Origin: Chloroflexota bacterium
GTDB lineage: Bacteria > Chloroflexota > Anaerolineae > Anaerolineales > UBA4823
Assembly: GCA_029782365.1 (NCBI GenBank)
Contig: JAKOUW010000096.1
Span: 523,432 to 587,431 of the forward strand
DNA length: 64,000 nt
Direction of reading: 5' to 3'
A model generated the notes under the pieces. It did not search any database, was not told where the DNA came from, and worked only from the letters and a program-made list of their open reading frames with translations. Made by a program: the position numbers and the translations under genes. Of this stretch, positions 26,520 through 34,128 are shown piece after piece. Position 1 is the first letter of the stretch, and each line of letters starts with the position of its first letter.

Positions 26520-27578
26520 TCAGGGTTTCACAGCCTTCAACCAGCGATACACTCGATGCAGCCTGCTGCCGCGCTTTATGCGCAGCAGAGCTGCCGGTCC
26601 CAGCCAGGGCGCGGGCAGCGCTTGTTCAAGACCGAAGCGGCCTTTGAACGCAGAATATAATTTGAAGCAGTCTGGTCCCAGGGGAGCCGCTTTATAACAC
26701 GCATCTCGCCAGCGCTCCGCCATGCGCCGGCGTACCAGGGGCTCATTTCCTTCTGCCAAACGCACCAACCAGGTCCCCGCTGACTCCAATTCTGTGAGCG
26801 AAGTCGCCTGGAACCCTTCTGCCAGTCTGGCTAACCGGTTCCTCGATTCCAGATTATCAGCGGGGAATGTTTCTGCAATATATCGCCTTCTGATACCTGA
26901 CATGATCCGAGAAGCTTCCACTCGGCGCACAATATGAATTTGCTGCGCGTGGCTGCGCCAGCGATACAACACCTTCGGCAGATTCCCCATCATGTAATGG
27001 CCAGCCAGACGCGTCCAAAATTCATAATCGCCCATCGTTTCAAGGTTTTCATCATAGAGATGCTGCCGGCCAATCTCTGCCCTAAACATCACAGTCCCAT
27101 GCAAAAGTGCATTGCGGAAGATTAACTCGGCATGGATGCCGGCCTGGGTTTCAGGAAACCAATTTATCCGAGGCCGGATTCCAAAAATCTCCGCCCACGT
27201 CCCACAGATATCCAACTTATGTCGCTCGATCCATTCCATCTGGCTCGCAAAGCGCTCCGGGAGTGAAATATCATCGGCATCCATGTGAGCAATCCAGCCT
27301 CCGCGTGCCGCCTGCAGCCCAAGATTGCGCGCTTTGTACGATCCACCATGCTCCGCTGCCAGGAGCCGGATGCGACGATCAGAGGCCGCATACCGGTTGG
27401 CGATATCCATAGTCTCATCTCGCGAGCCATCATCAATGATGAGGAGCTCAATATCTTGCAGGGTTTGCGCTTGAATAGATTCAATCGCCTCGCCAACAAA
27501 GGCCTCGGCATTGTAAGCCGGCATGATCACAGAAATCAGCGGATCGCCATTATGATGATAAAAGCTGTCAACTTTCAT
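26520..27578 (-). CDS. Family 2 glycosyltransferase at the end of the lasso-peptide cluster
   Basis: GT-A fold family 2 enzyme of 352 residues: 'SVIMPAYNAEAFVGEAIESI', the nucleotide-binding aspartates in 'LLIIDDGSRDET', and the metal-binding DxD-like 'AHMDADDISLPERF'. The C-terminal 130 residues are helical and arginine-rich. No membrane helices. It lies 153 nt downstream of the lasso precursor on the same strand, with a 9-bp hairpin between them. It could glycosylate the lasso peptide (a glycosylated, phosphorylated lasso peptide, pseudomycoidin, has been described) or belong to unrelated cell-surface sugar synthesis. The sequence alone does not decide this. Confidence 0.85.
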   Translation of the reverse strand: MKVDSFYHHNGDPLISVIMPAYNAEAFVGEAIESIQAQTLQDIELLIIDDGSRDETMDIANRYAASDRRIRLLAAEHGGSYKARNLGLQAARGGWIAHMDADDISLPERFASQMEWIERHKLDICGTWAEIFGIRPRINWFPETQAGIHAELIFRNALLHGTVMFRAEIGRQHLYDENLETMGDYEFWTRLAGHYMMGNLPKVLYRWRSHAQQIHIVRRVEASRIMSGIRRRYIAETFPADNLESRNRLARLAEGFQATSLTELESAGTWLVRLAEGNEPLVRRRMAERWRDACYKAAPLGPDCFKLYSAFKGRFGLEQALPAPWLGPAALLRIKRGSRLHRVYRWLKAVKP

Positions 27579-27653
27579 ATTGATTCAGGGTGGATTGACT
27601 GTGAAATCCCAATCCGGTGTGGCTTATCGCGTCTCGTGAACTCTTTAATGCAA

Positions 27654-27682
27654 AGACTGGCCAAAAGTCGTCTGGCCAGTCT
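27654..27682 (-). terminator. 9-bp hairpin downstream of lasso precursor
   Basis: AGACTGGCC (27654-27662) and GGCCAGTCT (27674-27682) pair perfectly around 11 nt. It stands between the precursor stop and the glycosyltransferase start. Only a short T-containing stretch follows on the minus strand, so it may be a weak terminator or an RNA-stabilising stem that raises precursor mRNA relative to downstream genes. Confidence 0.5.
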
Positions 27683-27731
27683 CGCTAAAAGTGTTTTATT
27701 TTCCGCAATGTATCTGGTAGTCGATGAGATA

Positions 27732-27857
27732 TCAAGAATATGAAGTGAAAGCATCATCTTCATTGATGGGACCGTCGCCGGTCAAAGCTTCTTTCAATGA
27801 AATCTTCTCTACGACGGGTGTTTCCCATGTTTTATTAGGTGTATTGTCTTTGTCCAT
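27732..27857 (-). CDS. Lasso peptide precursor (41 residues)
   Basis: A 41-codon gene on the minus strand starts with ATG at 27857, preceded by AAAGGAGAACGA (a strong ribosome-binding site), and stops with TGA at 27732-27734. The leader carries WETPVVEKISLKEALT (residues 11-26): W-x-x-P is the pattern recognised by RRE (B1) proteins, and a threonine near the cleavage site is the usual B2 requirement. The remaining residues, 27-41, read GDGPINEDDAFTSYS. If Gly27 is residue 1, Glu33, Asp34 and Asp35 sit at ring positions 7, 8 and 9, the allowed macrolactam acceptors; Gly29 as residue 1 would put Asp35 at 7. The terminal serine fits the adjacent kinase, which in paeninodin clusters phosphorylates the C-terminal serine. 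The gene is 33 nt downstream of the B2 gene. Confidence 0.85.
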   Translation of the reverse strand: MDKDNTPNKTWETPVVEKISLKEALTGDGPINEDDAFTSYS

Positions 27858-27890
27858 TCGTTCTCCTTTCATGAATTTAGTGAATATGTC

Positions 27891-28358
27891 TTATAGTTCA
27901 ACCGAAGCCTGAGTTTTTTCCAGTTGAAGTGGAAAACAGACAATAGCTTTATAGCCATTCTGTATAACCTCTTGCATTCCGATTACACCATCGGGGCCAT
28001 CTTGAACCCAGGCATGCGCCTCCAGACCTTTTCCAGGGAAAGTGCGCGCACCGTAATACAGCGTACAGGATATATTACGCCTTCGCAGCATCGATTGGGC
28101 TGCAATGGCTTTGTGCAGACAAGTTGACCCAGGTAAAATGCGCCTGCTTGCACTGTGGATATTTTTCCGAACCGTTTGGATTGCCTTTGTCCGCTCTTGT
28201 CCGGTTTTCTCAGCTCCTCGCACAGGCATATTGAAGAACCATGTTAATTGTCGAAAAGAAAAGATGCGCAAAGCCAATCGCGCCAATAACAGGTAAGCGC
28301 AGGTCTCTGCGATCACCATCCATTGAGCGAAACGATTTCGAAAAGAATCAGCCAGCAT
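27891..28358 (-). CDS. Lasso peptide biosynthesis B2 protein (leader peptidase)
   Basis: 155 residues with a transglutaminase-like cysteine protease fold. The catalytic triad is visible as Cys80 (GSTCLHKAIAAQSMLRRR), His115 (LEAHAWVQ) and Asp120 (or Asp123). Family B2 proteins cut the leader peptide from the precursor after it is delivered by the B1 RRE protein, giving the cyclase a free N-terminus. The first 45 residues hold a hydrophobic helix, as is common. The gene overlaps the end of the RRE gene by 11 nt and is directly upstream of the precursor gene, so all act in one transcript. Confidence 0.9.
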   Translation of the reverse strand: MLADSFRNRFAQWMVIAETCAYLLLARLALRIFSFRQLTWFFNMPVRGAEKTGQERTKAIQTVRKNIHSASRRILPGSTCLHKAIAAQSMLRRRNISCTLYYGARTFPGKGLEAHAWVQDGPDGVIGMQEVIQNGYKAIVCFPLQLEKTQASVEL

Positions 28359-28680
28359 TTGGATCCTTGGTTACCACCAGGCCATCATTGATTAATTCTG
28401 TAATCAATGCCATGACTTCTCGGCGACAGGTAGCCTCATCGACGGTGTATTCTTCACACAACCTGGAGCAAACAGCTTGCACCGTCACCGAATCGGAGAT
28501 AAGTTCCCAAATTCGACCGGCAGTGGCATTCAAAGCATAACAATAACCACTTTCTGGATCAACCGCCAGCAGTTCCTCATCCAGCCGGTTAAAGGGTATA
28601 TCCTTGCTGCGTGCAACGATGGTGTCAAATTCGATAGGCTTATATTTCATATTGTGCATAAATTTAATAAATTTTATCAT
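28348..28680 (-). CDS. PqqD-like RRE protein (lasso B1, leader recognition)
   Basis: A small PqqD-type protein of about 110 residues with the RRE winged-helix-like fold: 'ELLAVDPESGYCYALNATAGRIWELISD' and 'VQAVCSRLCEEY' followed by two helices. In lasso systems the discrete B1 protein binds the leader (its W/Y-x-x-P motif) and presents it to the B2 protease and cyclase. The ATG at 28680 is chosen; TTG at 28689 and ATGs at 28656 and 28647 are alternatives, since the Shine-Dalgarno is weak. It sits between the kinase and B2 genes, overlapping the latter. Confidence 0.88.
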   Translation of the reverse strand: MIKFIKFMHNMKYKPIEFDTIVARSKDIPFNRLDEELLAVDPESGYCYALNATAGRIWELISDSVTVQAVCSRLCEEYTVDEATCRREVMALITELINDGLVVTKDPNAG

Positions 28681-28695
28681 AATTTCCAAATTGTG

Positions 28696-29580
28696 TCATG
28701 TGAGAAAAATTAATTCATTGATTACCTGAGACCAATTTTGTGGTCGCACATATTGATAAATGACAGTGGTCTGGGCAAGCTTTAAACATCTCTCCCAATG
28801 GGCTGAGGCAAAACCCAATTTTTCTAAGATATCCGGTCGATATGTGGCTGAGGCGATCAATCGATTGACTGCCTGGAACCCGCGCAGCCGGGTAATTTTT
28901 GTTTCTCCCCAAGATAAAATACACACAACATCAAGACAGACTGGGCCGCCCGGCCGGAAAGTTGGCGATTGGGTGAGATGAAATTTATCCAGCCGAAAAT
29001 GATCAGGTTCCAAGTCTCGCCCGGCCAATCCCAATTGGTCCAATGCCGAGCGCCATAATTTCAAGCGCGGTGCAGCGGGGAATGCCCAGGCCTTGCCTTC
29101 GAAAAACTGGATGCATGTCAAGTCATCACTGATTAGCGACCCACCTTGCTGGACCAGGCTGGCAGCCAGCGTAGATTTGCCTGCGCCGCTTGCGCCACAG
29201 AAAGCGATGCATTGGCCATTAAACTGCACAACACTGGCATGGATCGCTAACAAGCCGCGTTGGTAACAAAGAGCGCCCCACCCAGAACCTAGTAAGAATA
29301 ATCGAATTTCACGCTCTTTGGCGTGGACAGCAGGCGTGATTTCAATCTCCTTGCCGTCGCGCACGATATACCGGGCTGTTTCAGAGATTTGTAGGATCAA
29401 TTCATTTTGGTTCGCAACGATAACCGATTCGGCCAACAATTGTGCTGGCAAGCAAATGAATCGAACATCAAATTGATTAATCGATTCATTAAACTCAAAG
29501 CCAGACCACTCCGGCAGTTCGATATCCGATCGTATTCGTAATCCAGCGTATAAATAACCGCTCGCCATCAGCCATTCCAA
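28696..29580 (-). CDS. HPr kinase-like lasso peptide tailoring kinase
   Basis: 294 residues. A P-loop FCGASGAGKSTLAASL at about residues 128-143 followed by 'GGSLISDDLTCI' is characteristic of the HPr kinase/phosphorylase fold. The N-terminal 110 residues are beta-rich, and the regulatory HPr-binding signature of true HprK is not evident. In Bacillota such kinases next to lasso genes (paeninodin type) phosphorylate the hydroxyl of the precursor's C-terminal serine; the precursor here ends in serine. The start codon lies 13 nt inside the cyclase gene end, so translation is coupled. The alternative is a general HprK-like enzyme, but gene order argues against it. Confidence 0.85.
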   Translation of the reverse strand: MEWLMASGYLYAGLRIRSDIELPEWSGFEFNESINQFDVRFICLPAQLLAESVIVANQNELILQISETARYIVRDGKEIEITPAVHAKEREIRLFLLGSGWGALCYQRGLLAIHASVVQFNGQCIAFCGASGAGKSTLAASLVQQGGSLISDDLTCIQFFEGKAWAFPAAPRLKLWRSALDQLGLAGRDLEPDHFRLDKFHLTQSPTFRPGGPVCLDVVCILSWGETKITRLRGFQAVNRLIASATYRPDILEKLGFASAHWERCLKLAQTTVIYQYVRPQNWSQVINELIFLT

Positions 29581-31520
29581 CCTTGATCAAACCATAACAG
29601 GTAACGACCCGCCATCAAACCTCGTTCAAATAAAAAGCGGTATTTTTGCATTTGATTCGCCTCCACAGAGCTGGGATGTGGCATGTTTTCATACAGACTC
29701 TCCAATGTTCCCAGGTTCAAATATTGTTTGACAAACGGATTGGAAGCCAGGGTGATTAACTCAGTCTTTATCCTCGGACGAGCGGCAAATAAATTATCGT
29801 ACCAATAAGCCGCCTGGAGGCCTCGCTCTCTGCGGGCAAGCACTTCTTCTGGCAGCCAACCGGAAAGGGCATGGCGAGCCAGCCGGCGAGTTTCACCATT
29901 CCAATGAAATGTTGATTCGGGCAAAGCCAGGCAAAATTCAACCAGTCGGATATCCGTGAGAGGAGCTCGCAGCAAAACCCGAAACATACATTGAAATGCA
30001 GATATGTAAATTCCAGTGTCCTGCCCTGCCAGCATCTGGTAGCGAAACCAACGTGCATCGCCTGGCTGGCGGATACGCTGGGTGAGGTTATTTTGAATTG
30101 TTCTCGGGTCTAAGCCCTGCTGGCGGGCAAAAGCTGGTTGGATCAACATTCCAGCTTGACTTGCTTGCATTTGTGTCAAGATAGGCTCACGCAATCGGCT
30201 AAATGCCAAGGCTAACCAGGCCGGCAGTATGGGTTCAATTCCCTGTCTGGCAAACACTCGCCAACGCGGTTTGTTTTGCACCCTGGCTATATAATCTGCC
30301 TGAGTCCACGCAGCTCGGAATTGACCTTGTCTCAACAATTCAGCAAGCAATCCTTTTCCGTCCCAACTGAAACTCAAATTTCCCAGGTCACCCCCGAGAA
30401 GTGTTTGCAAACCGCTTTGATTGGCCATACTGAGAATTGATTGATACCAACCCCAATTGGACGTATTCCGGAAAGGCGCCTCTAAAAAATTAAGTAATGG
30501 GTTAATTGTGTCAAGGAATATTTGCCCCTCAGACCGCACGATATTAATATCGATATTCGGAATACACAGCGCAACTTTTTTGACCAGCTCTGATTCATCC
30601 GCAACCCTGCCCTTCAGCAATCTGCCAACATACCCCTCCGGCGGCGCTTCGGTAAAGGTCACCAGCCTCTGCCCAGTCTCATCCAATATTCTTGCGGCCT
30701 GAGCCGCAACAGCCGTTGAATCCAAACCTCCGCTGAGAAAAGCTCCAGGCGTTGTTTTGCAGCGAAGAGACGATCGCACAGCCTTCTCTAAGATTACGCG
30801 GAAAGCCTGCCAATATTCATCATCGCTGTTTAATTGTAAGGTTTGCCCAAGCTCTGGCCGCCAATAATTGACTATACGCGAACTTTGCTGACCCACCACC
30901 ATCCAATGTCCGGTTGGTAGCAGAAAAATATCCTTGTAGAAGGTCTCATCTGGCTCATTGGCTGCTCGAGTCAGGTGCTTTGCCAGGCGCTCTTCATTCA
31001 ATTTCCTTGTTACGCCAGGCAATGCATGCAAACCGCGCGGCGCGGTCGCAAAGGCAAACAATTTAAGTGAGGTATAGTACATCAAAGCAGGTGCACTCAC
31101 CGGCGAGCGCGCCGCAAACAGCTCGCGCTGCGCCGAATTCCAAATGACAAACGAAAACACACCTGCCAGGCGCTGAACGCAATCTTTCCCCCAGAACTGG
31201 AAGGCTTGTAATACAATCGCGCTGTCAGGGATTTCATCCTCTAGGCCCTCCATCAACAGGGCTTGAAGCAAGTCCTGGCGGTTATCTAACAACCCATCCC
31301 ATACCAGACAAAGTCTTCCGTCAGAAGTTGTTGCTGGTTGACGATCGGCAGAATCTTGCTGCGTCATCGCCAGCAGACGCTGACCCAAAGCGGCGCAGCC
31401 GTCCACCCATACCCCCCCACCGTCCGGTCCGCAGGCTGCCAGCGCAGAATCCATACGCAACAGATCAGCTCGCTCCGCAGGACGCTCATCGCGATAAAAA
31501 AAACCAAATATCGCACTCAT
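29568..31520 (-). CDS. Lasso cyclase (asparagine synthetase-like, macrolactam synthetase)
   Basis: 650 residues, organised like class B asparagine synthetase: an Ntn amidotransferase-like N-terminal domain (MSAIFGFFYRDERP, residues 1-210) and an ATP pyrophosphatase domain with the PP-loop SGGLDSTAV near residue 258. The nucleophilic Cys2 of true asparagine synthetases is replaced by Ser, so glutamine hydrolysis is unlikely; this fits lasso cyclases, which adenylate the acidic ring residue and couple it to the peptide's own N-terminus. It is the first gene of the minus-strand cluster. A consensus TATAAT (minus strand, 31541-31546) sits about 20 nt upstream of the ATG. Confidence 0.88.
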   Translation of the reverse strand: MSAIFGFFYRDERPAERADLLRMDSALAACGPDGGGVWVDGCAALGQRLLAMTQQDSADRQPATTSDGRLCLVWDGLLDNRQDLLQALLMEGLEDEIPDSAIVLQAFQFWGKDCVQRLAGVFSFVIWNSAQRELFAARSPVSAPALMYYTSLKLFAFATAPRGLHALPGVTRKLNEERLAKHLTRAANEPDETFYKDIFLLPTGHWMVVGQQSSRIVNYWRPELGQTLQLNSDDEYWQAFRVILEKAVRSSLRCKTTPGAFLSGGLDSTAVAAQAARILDETGQRLVTFTEAPPEGYVGRLLKGRVADESELVKKVALCIPNIDINIVRSEGQIFLDTINPLLNFLEAPFRNTSNWGWYQSILSMANQSGLQTLLGGDLGNLSFSWDGKGLLAELLRQGQFRAAWTQADYIARVQNKPRWRVFARQGIEPILPAWLALAFSRLREPILTQMQASQAGMLIQPAFARQQGLDPRTIQNNLTQRIRQPGDARWFRYQMLAGQDTGIYISAFQCMFRVLLRAPLTDIRLVEFCLALPESTFHWNGETRRLARHALSGWLPEEVLARRERGLQAAYWYDNLFAARPRIKTELITLASNPFVKQYLNLGTLESLYENMPHPSSVEANQMQKYRFLFERGLMAGRYLLWFDQGWNG

Positions 31521-31540
31521 TTTTATATCATTCTCAAATC

Positions 31541-31546
31541 ATTATA
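31541..31546 (-). promoter_or_regulatory. -10 element of the lasso operon
   Basis: TATAAT on the minus strand in a very AT-rich divergent region, 20 nt before the cyclase ATG. No convincing -35 hexamer at 16-18 bp. Confidence 0.45.
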
Positions 31547-31566
31547 TCAACAAGAATTAGGGAACA

Positions 31567-31595
31567 TTGCTCAAGTTCGAACCGTCTATGATAAT
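31567..31595 (+). promoter_or_regulatory. Promoter candidate of the duplicated lipoprotein gene
   Basis: TTGCTC (31567-31572) and GATAAT (31590-31595) are 17 bp apart, ending 27 nt before the ATG at 31623. It lies back to back with the lasso operon -10, so the two transcripts start within about 50 bp. Confidence 0.4.
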
Positions 31596-31622
31596 ATGCC
31601 TGTTAGTGAAAGGAATTTGATT

Positions 31623-32810
31623 ATGCTTCGCAAACCATTGTTGACCGTTCTGCTGATTGTGGCCCTGGCTTCTGCCGCCTGCCAGCTTTCAGGCGCCGCT
31701 AATCCAACGCCTTCTCCCTTTGTGGAGACTCTGCCAACCTCGACTTTCAGCTTTCCCACGCCTTCCACAGCGCCAACCAACACGCCGATGGCCGCGACGG
31801 TCACCCCAACCCTTCTCCCGGCTGGAGTGACCTCAGCTCCAACCACGTCACCAACCGACGAGAGCCCTGTCCCCCTGCCCACCGCCGCTGTCCAGCCGTC
31901 CAGCCCGGACGCCGCTAATTACATCGATGACCGCAGTACGCCAGCTCAATTGGTGGTGTCATTTATCAACGCCCTCAACCGCCATGAATACGTGCGCGCT
32001 TACAGTTATTGGGAAAATCCCGCCGACGCCCTGGGCGCTTATGCCGCCTGGGCGGCTGGTTACCAGGATACCGCCTCGGTGAATTTGGTATTTGGTCAGA
32101 TCAGCGGGGATGCTGGCGCCGGTCAGATGTATTACAGTGTGCCGGCCCTGCTCGAAATCACCAAAACGGATAGCAGCCAGGCGACCATGTCAGCCTGTTA
32201 TATCCTGCACCAGTCAAATCCGTATTTTTTCGGCGATCCGCCTTTCGAACCCCTGGGCATCTCTCAGGGACAGGCCGCACCAGCCGAAAGTAGGAAAAGT
32301 GACTCAGATTTGTTAGGCACAGCTTGCAGTGGAATGCCCACCGGAAGCCAGCCGGTTGCTGTTGAGGGCGCCAGTTTAGCCATTGACAAAAGCAATTACC
32401 TGGACAACCGCTCCGGCGCCTTGGAGACGGTCAGTTCCTTGCTCAATGCGCTGAATGTCAAAGAATATGTTCGGGCATACTCCTATTTCGATAATCCAGC
32501 TTCATACCCTGGCGCCTTTGATGCCTACGCCGCCGGTTTCGCCAATACCGAGTTGATCACTGCCACTTTTGGTACGCTCAAAGACGGCATTGCTGCCGGT
32601 AACCTGTATTACAAGCTGCCGCTGGCTATGGAAGTGCTGACGTCATCCGGCGCTCACCAGCTGTTCGTCGGCTGCTACAGCCTGCATCTCGGGCAGCCGG
32701 TTGTGCAGGGAACCCCGCCCTTCGTACCCATGGGCATCACCGCCGGTACATTCAAGCTGGTGACCAGCGCCAACGAATTCAAACCGCCGTCCGCCGATAC
32801 TTGCAAGTAA
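31623..32810 (+). CDS. Lipoprotein with two tandem copies of an unknown domain
   Basis: The ATG at 31623 follows GAAAGGAA. Lipobox ASAAC gives lipidated Cys21 or so, followed by a Thr/Pro/Ser-rich linker to about residue 95. Two copies of a domain of roughly 125 residues follow (about 98-220 and 258-385), each beginning 'NYiDdRS....', with 'ALN..EYVRAYSYw.NPA' and 'G.Y.AYAAGf' and ending 'G.PPF.PmGI..G'. The two are clearly a tandem duplication; the NTF2-like flavour (a short helix, then 'YVRAYSYFDN') is only a guess. Function unknown; it is exported and membrane-tethered. It is transcribed away from the lasso cyclase, so an immunity or receptor role is conceivable but unproven. Confidence 0.8.
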   Translation: MLRKPLLTVLLIVALASAACQLSGAANPTPSPFVETLPTSTFSFPTPSTAPTNTPMAATVTPTLLPAGVTSAPTTSPTDESPVPLPTAAVQPSSPDAANYIDDRSTPAQLVVSFINALNRHEYVRAYSYWENPADALGAYAAWAAGYQDTASVNLVFGQISGDAGAGQMYYSVPALLEITKTDSSQATMSACYILHQSNPYFFGDPPFEPLGISQGQAAPAESRKSDSDLLGTACSGMPTGSQPVAVEGASLAIDKSNYLDNRSGALETVSSLLNALNVKEYVRAYSYFDNPASYPGAFDAYAAGFANTELITATFGTLKDGIAAGNLYYKLPLAMEVLTSSGAHQLFVGCYSLHLGQPVVQGTPPFVPMGITAGTFKLVTSANEFKPPSADTCK

Positions 32811-32822
32811 CCGCCGGCAGGG

Positions 32823-33167
32823 TTATTTCAAATTATTTTCCAGGTGCGCGCTGAACCAAGTCACCACCGTCAGCGTCACGCCCTGGCGCGCCCCAAACAT
32901 CAGTTTGCGCTCCAGGGCGTCCAGCGGGTAGGCTTCCACAATCACTTTACTGCCTTCAGCCGCTGCCTGCACCTGGCAGGAAAGGTAAGTGCGCTCCCCC
33001 AGGGTTTTGTTTAAAATCACTTTGGGGAAGCGCGCTTCGAAGGAAAATTTTTCCGGCGCAGAGGCGTGAATTTTTCCTTCCAGCTTTTCTACAGCTTTGA
33101 CCGCCGCCTGGTACACCCGGGCGGCGTCTTGGGAGTAAGTTTTTTCAAGGTGCTGTTCGAATGGCAT
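32823..33167 (-). CDS. Conserved hypothetical protein at the end of the PTS operon
   Basis: 114 residues, no family that I recognise. A helical N-terminus ('YSQDAARVYQAAVKAVEKL') precedes a beta-rich segment (about residues 30-85, 'FSFEARFPKVILNK', 'TYLSCQVQAAAEGSKVIVEAYP'), and the end is hydrophobic ('GVTLTVVTWFSAHLENNLK'). The mix could fit a small steroidogenic-acute-regulatory-like or DUF1499-like fold, but I would not assign it. It lies 18 nt after the PfkB gene, so it is probably the last cistron of the hexitol operon. Confidence 0.65.
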   Translation of the reverse strand: MPFEQHLEKTYSQDAARVYQAAVKAVEKLEGKIHASAPEKFSFEARFPKVILNKTLGERTYLSCQVQAAAEGSKVIVEAYPLDALERKLMFGARQGVTLTVVTWFSAHLENNLK

Positions 33168-33185
33168 GTGTGACTTCCTTTTCTT

Positions 33186-34115
33186 TCAGAGCTGTTCGCT
33201 GCGCGCCTGGGCGTGCAGTGTTTGCACCAGCGCCAGCGAGCCCACCTCGGTGCCGCTCAGGCTGGCAGTAGCTGCGCCGCAGGCCACGCCCCAACCCAGG
33301 GCGTCCAACAGGCTCTTGCCCTGCGCCAGTCCCCAAACGATCCCTCCGACCATCGAATCGCCCGCGCCAATTGGGTTTTTTTCCTGGATTTTCGGGCTGT
33401 GCACCAGCCAGGTGCCTGAGGCGCAATTGAGCAGCGCGCCCGCCTTGCCCATCGAGATGATCACATTTTGGGCGCCCATAGCGCGTATCGCTTCGGCTGC
33501 CTGGACGACCTGCGCGCTCGTTTCCATCGGCAATCCGGTCAAAGCCTGGGCTTCTTCGCGGTTCGGTTTCACCAGGTAAGGCCGCTCAGCACAGCCTAAC
33601 CGCAGGGAAACGCCGCTGGTATCCAGGATGGCGTTCGCCTGGTGCTTGCTGAGCGCCGCCGCAATGCGGGCATAAAAATCATCTCCCACGCCGGGCGGCA
33701 GGCTGCCCGCCAGCACCCACCAGTCGCCGGGTTTTGCCAGCGCTGAGATTTTCGTCACCAGCGCCGCCTGCCGTTCCGGGTCGATCAGCGGACCTTTTTC
33801 ATTCACCTTAATGTAATGGTCGTGCGCCTGGGTGACGATGCTGACGTTGGTGCGCGTCTCGCCAGGCACCCAAACAAAATCTACCCCGATACCCAGGCCG
33901 CGCAGTCCATCTTGCAGCAGCTCGCCGGCCCGCCCGCCCAGGAAACCGACCGCGGTGCTGTCGGCGCCCAGGCCTTTGAGCAAGCGTGAAACATTGAAGC
34001 CTTTGCCGCCGAAATCCACGCGCGCTTCGCTGGCGCGCAGCACGGTGTCGAACTGCATGGCTTCAACAGTCAGTTCGCGGTCCACCGCCGGGTTAAGTGT
34101 CAGCGTGTAGATCAT
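33186..34115 (-). CDS. PfkB family hexose kinase (1-phosphofructokinase/tagatose-6-phosphate kinase type)
   Basis: 309 residues. The N-terminus MIYTLTLNPAVDRELTV and 'DFGGKGFNVSRLLKGLG' are typical of the 1-phosphofructokinase/LacC subgroup, and the PfkB C-terminal signature NPIGAGDSMVGG contains the catalytic aspartate (GAGDS). Such enzymes add a phosphate to fructose-1-phosphate, tagatose-6-phosphate or a related ketose phosphate to give a 1,6-bisphosphate for aldol cleavage. Here it follows a dehydrogenase that could supply the ketose phosphate from a PTS-imported hexitol phosphate. The exact ketose cannot be told from sequence. Confidence 0.88.
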   Translation of the reverse strand: MIYTLTLNPAVDRELTVEAMQFDTVLRASEARVDFGGKGFNVSRLLKGLGADSTAVGFLGGRAGELLQDGLRGLGIGVDFVWVPGETRTNVSIVTQAHDHYIKVNEKGPLIDPERQAALVTKISALAKPGDWWVLAGSLPPGVGDDFYARIAAALSKHQANAILDTSGVSLRLGCAERPYLVKPNREEAQALTGLPMETSAQVVQAAEAIRAMGAQNVIISMGKAGALLNCASGTWLVHSPKIQEKNPIGAGDSMVGGIVWGLAQGKSLLDALGWGVACGAATASLSGTEVGSLALVQTLHAQARSEQL

Positions 34116-34128
34116 GGTTTGCTTTATC

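Noticed and set aside
27575..27763. 62-codon minus-strand frame between lasso precursor and glycosyltransferase
   Set aside because: Overlaps the precursor out of frame and contains the hairpin; no convincing ribosome-binding site. The 41-codon precursor explains this region better.
27724..27912. 62-codon plus-strand frame over the precursor
   Set aside because: Antisense to the precursor with its strong ribosome-binding site and leader motif.
29568..31520. True asparagine synthetase B
   Set aside because: Cys2 is Ser and the gene sits with B1, B2, kinase and precursor, so lasso cyclase is the better reading.
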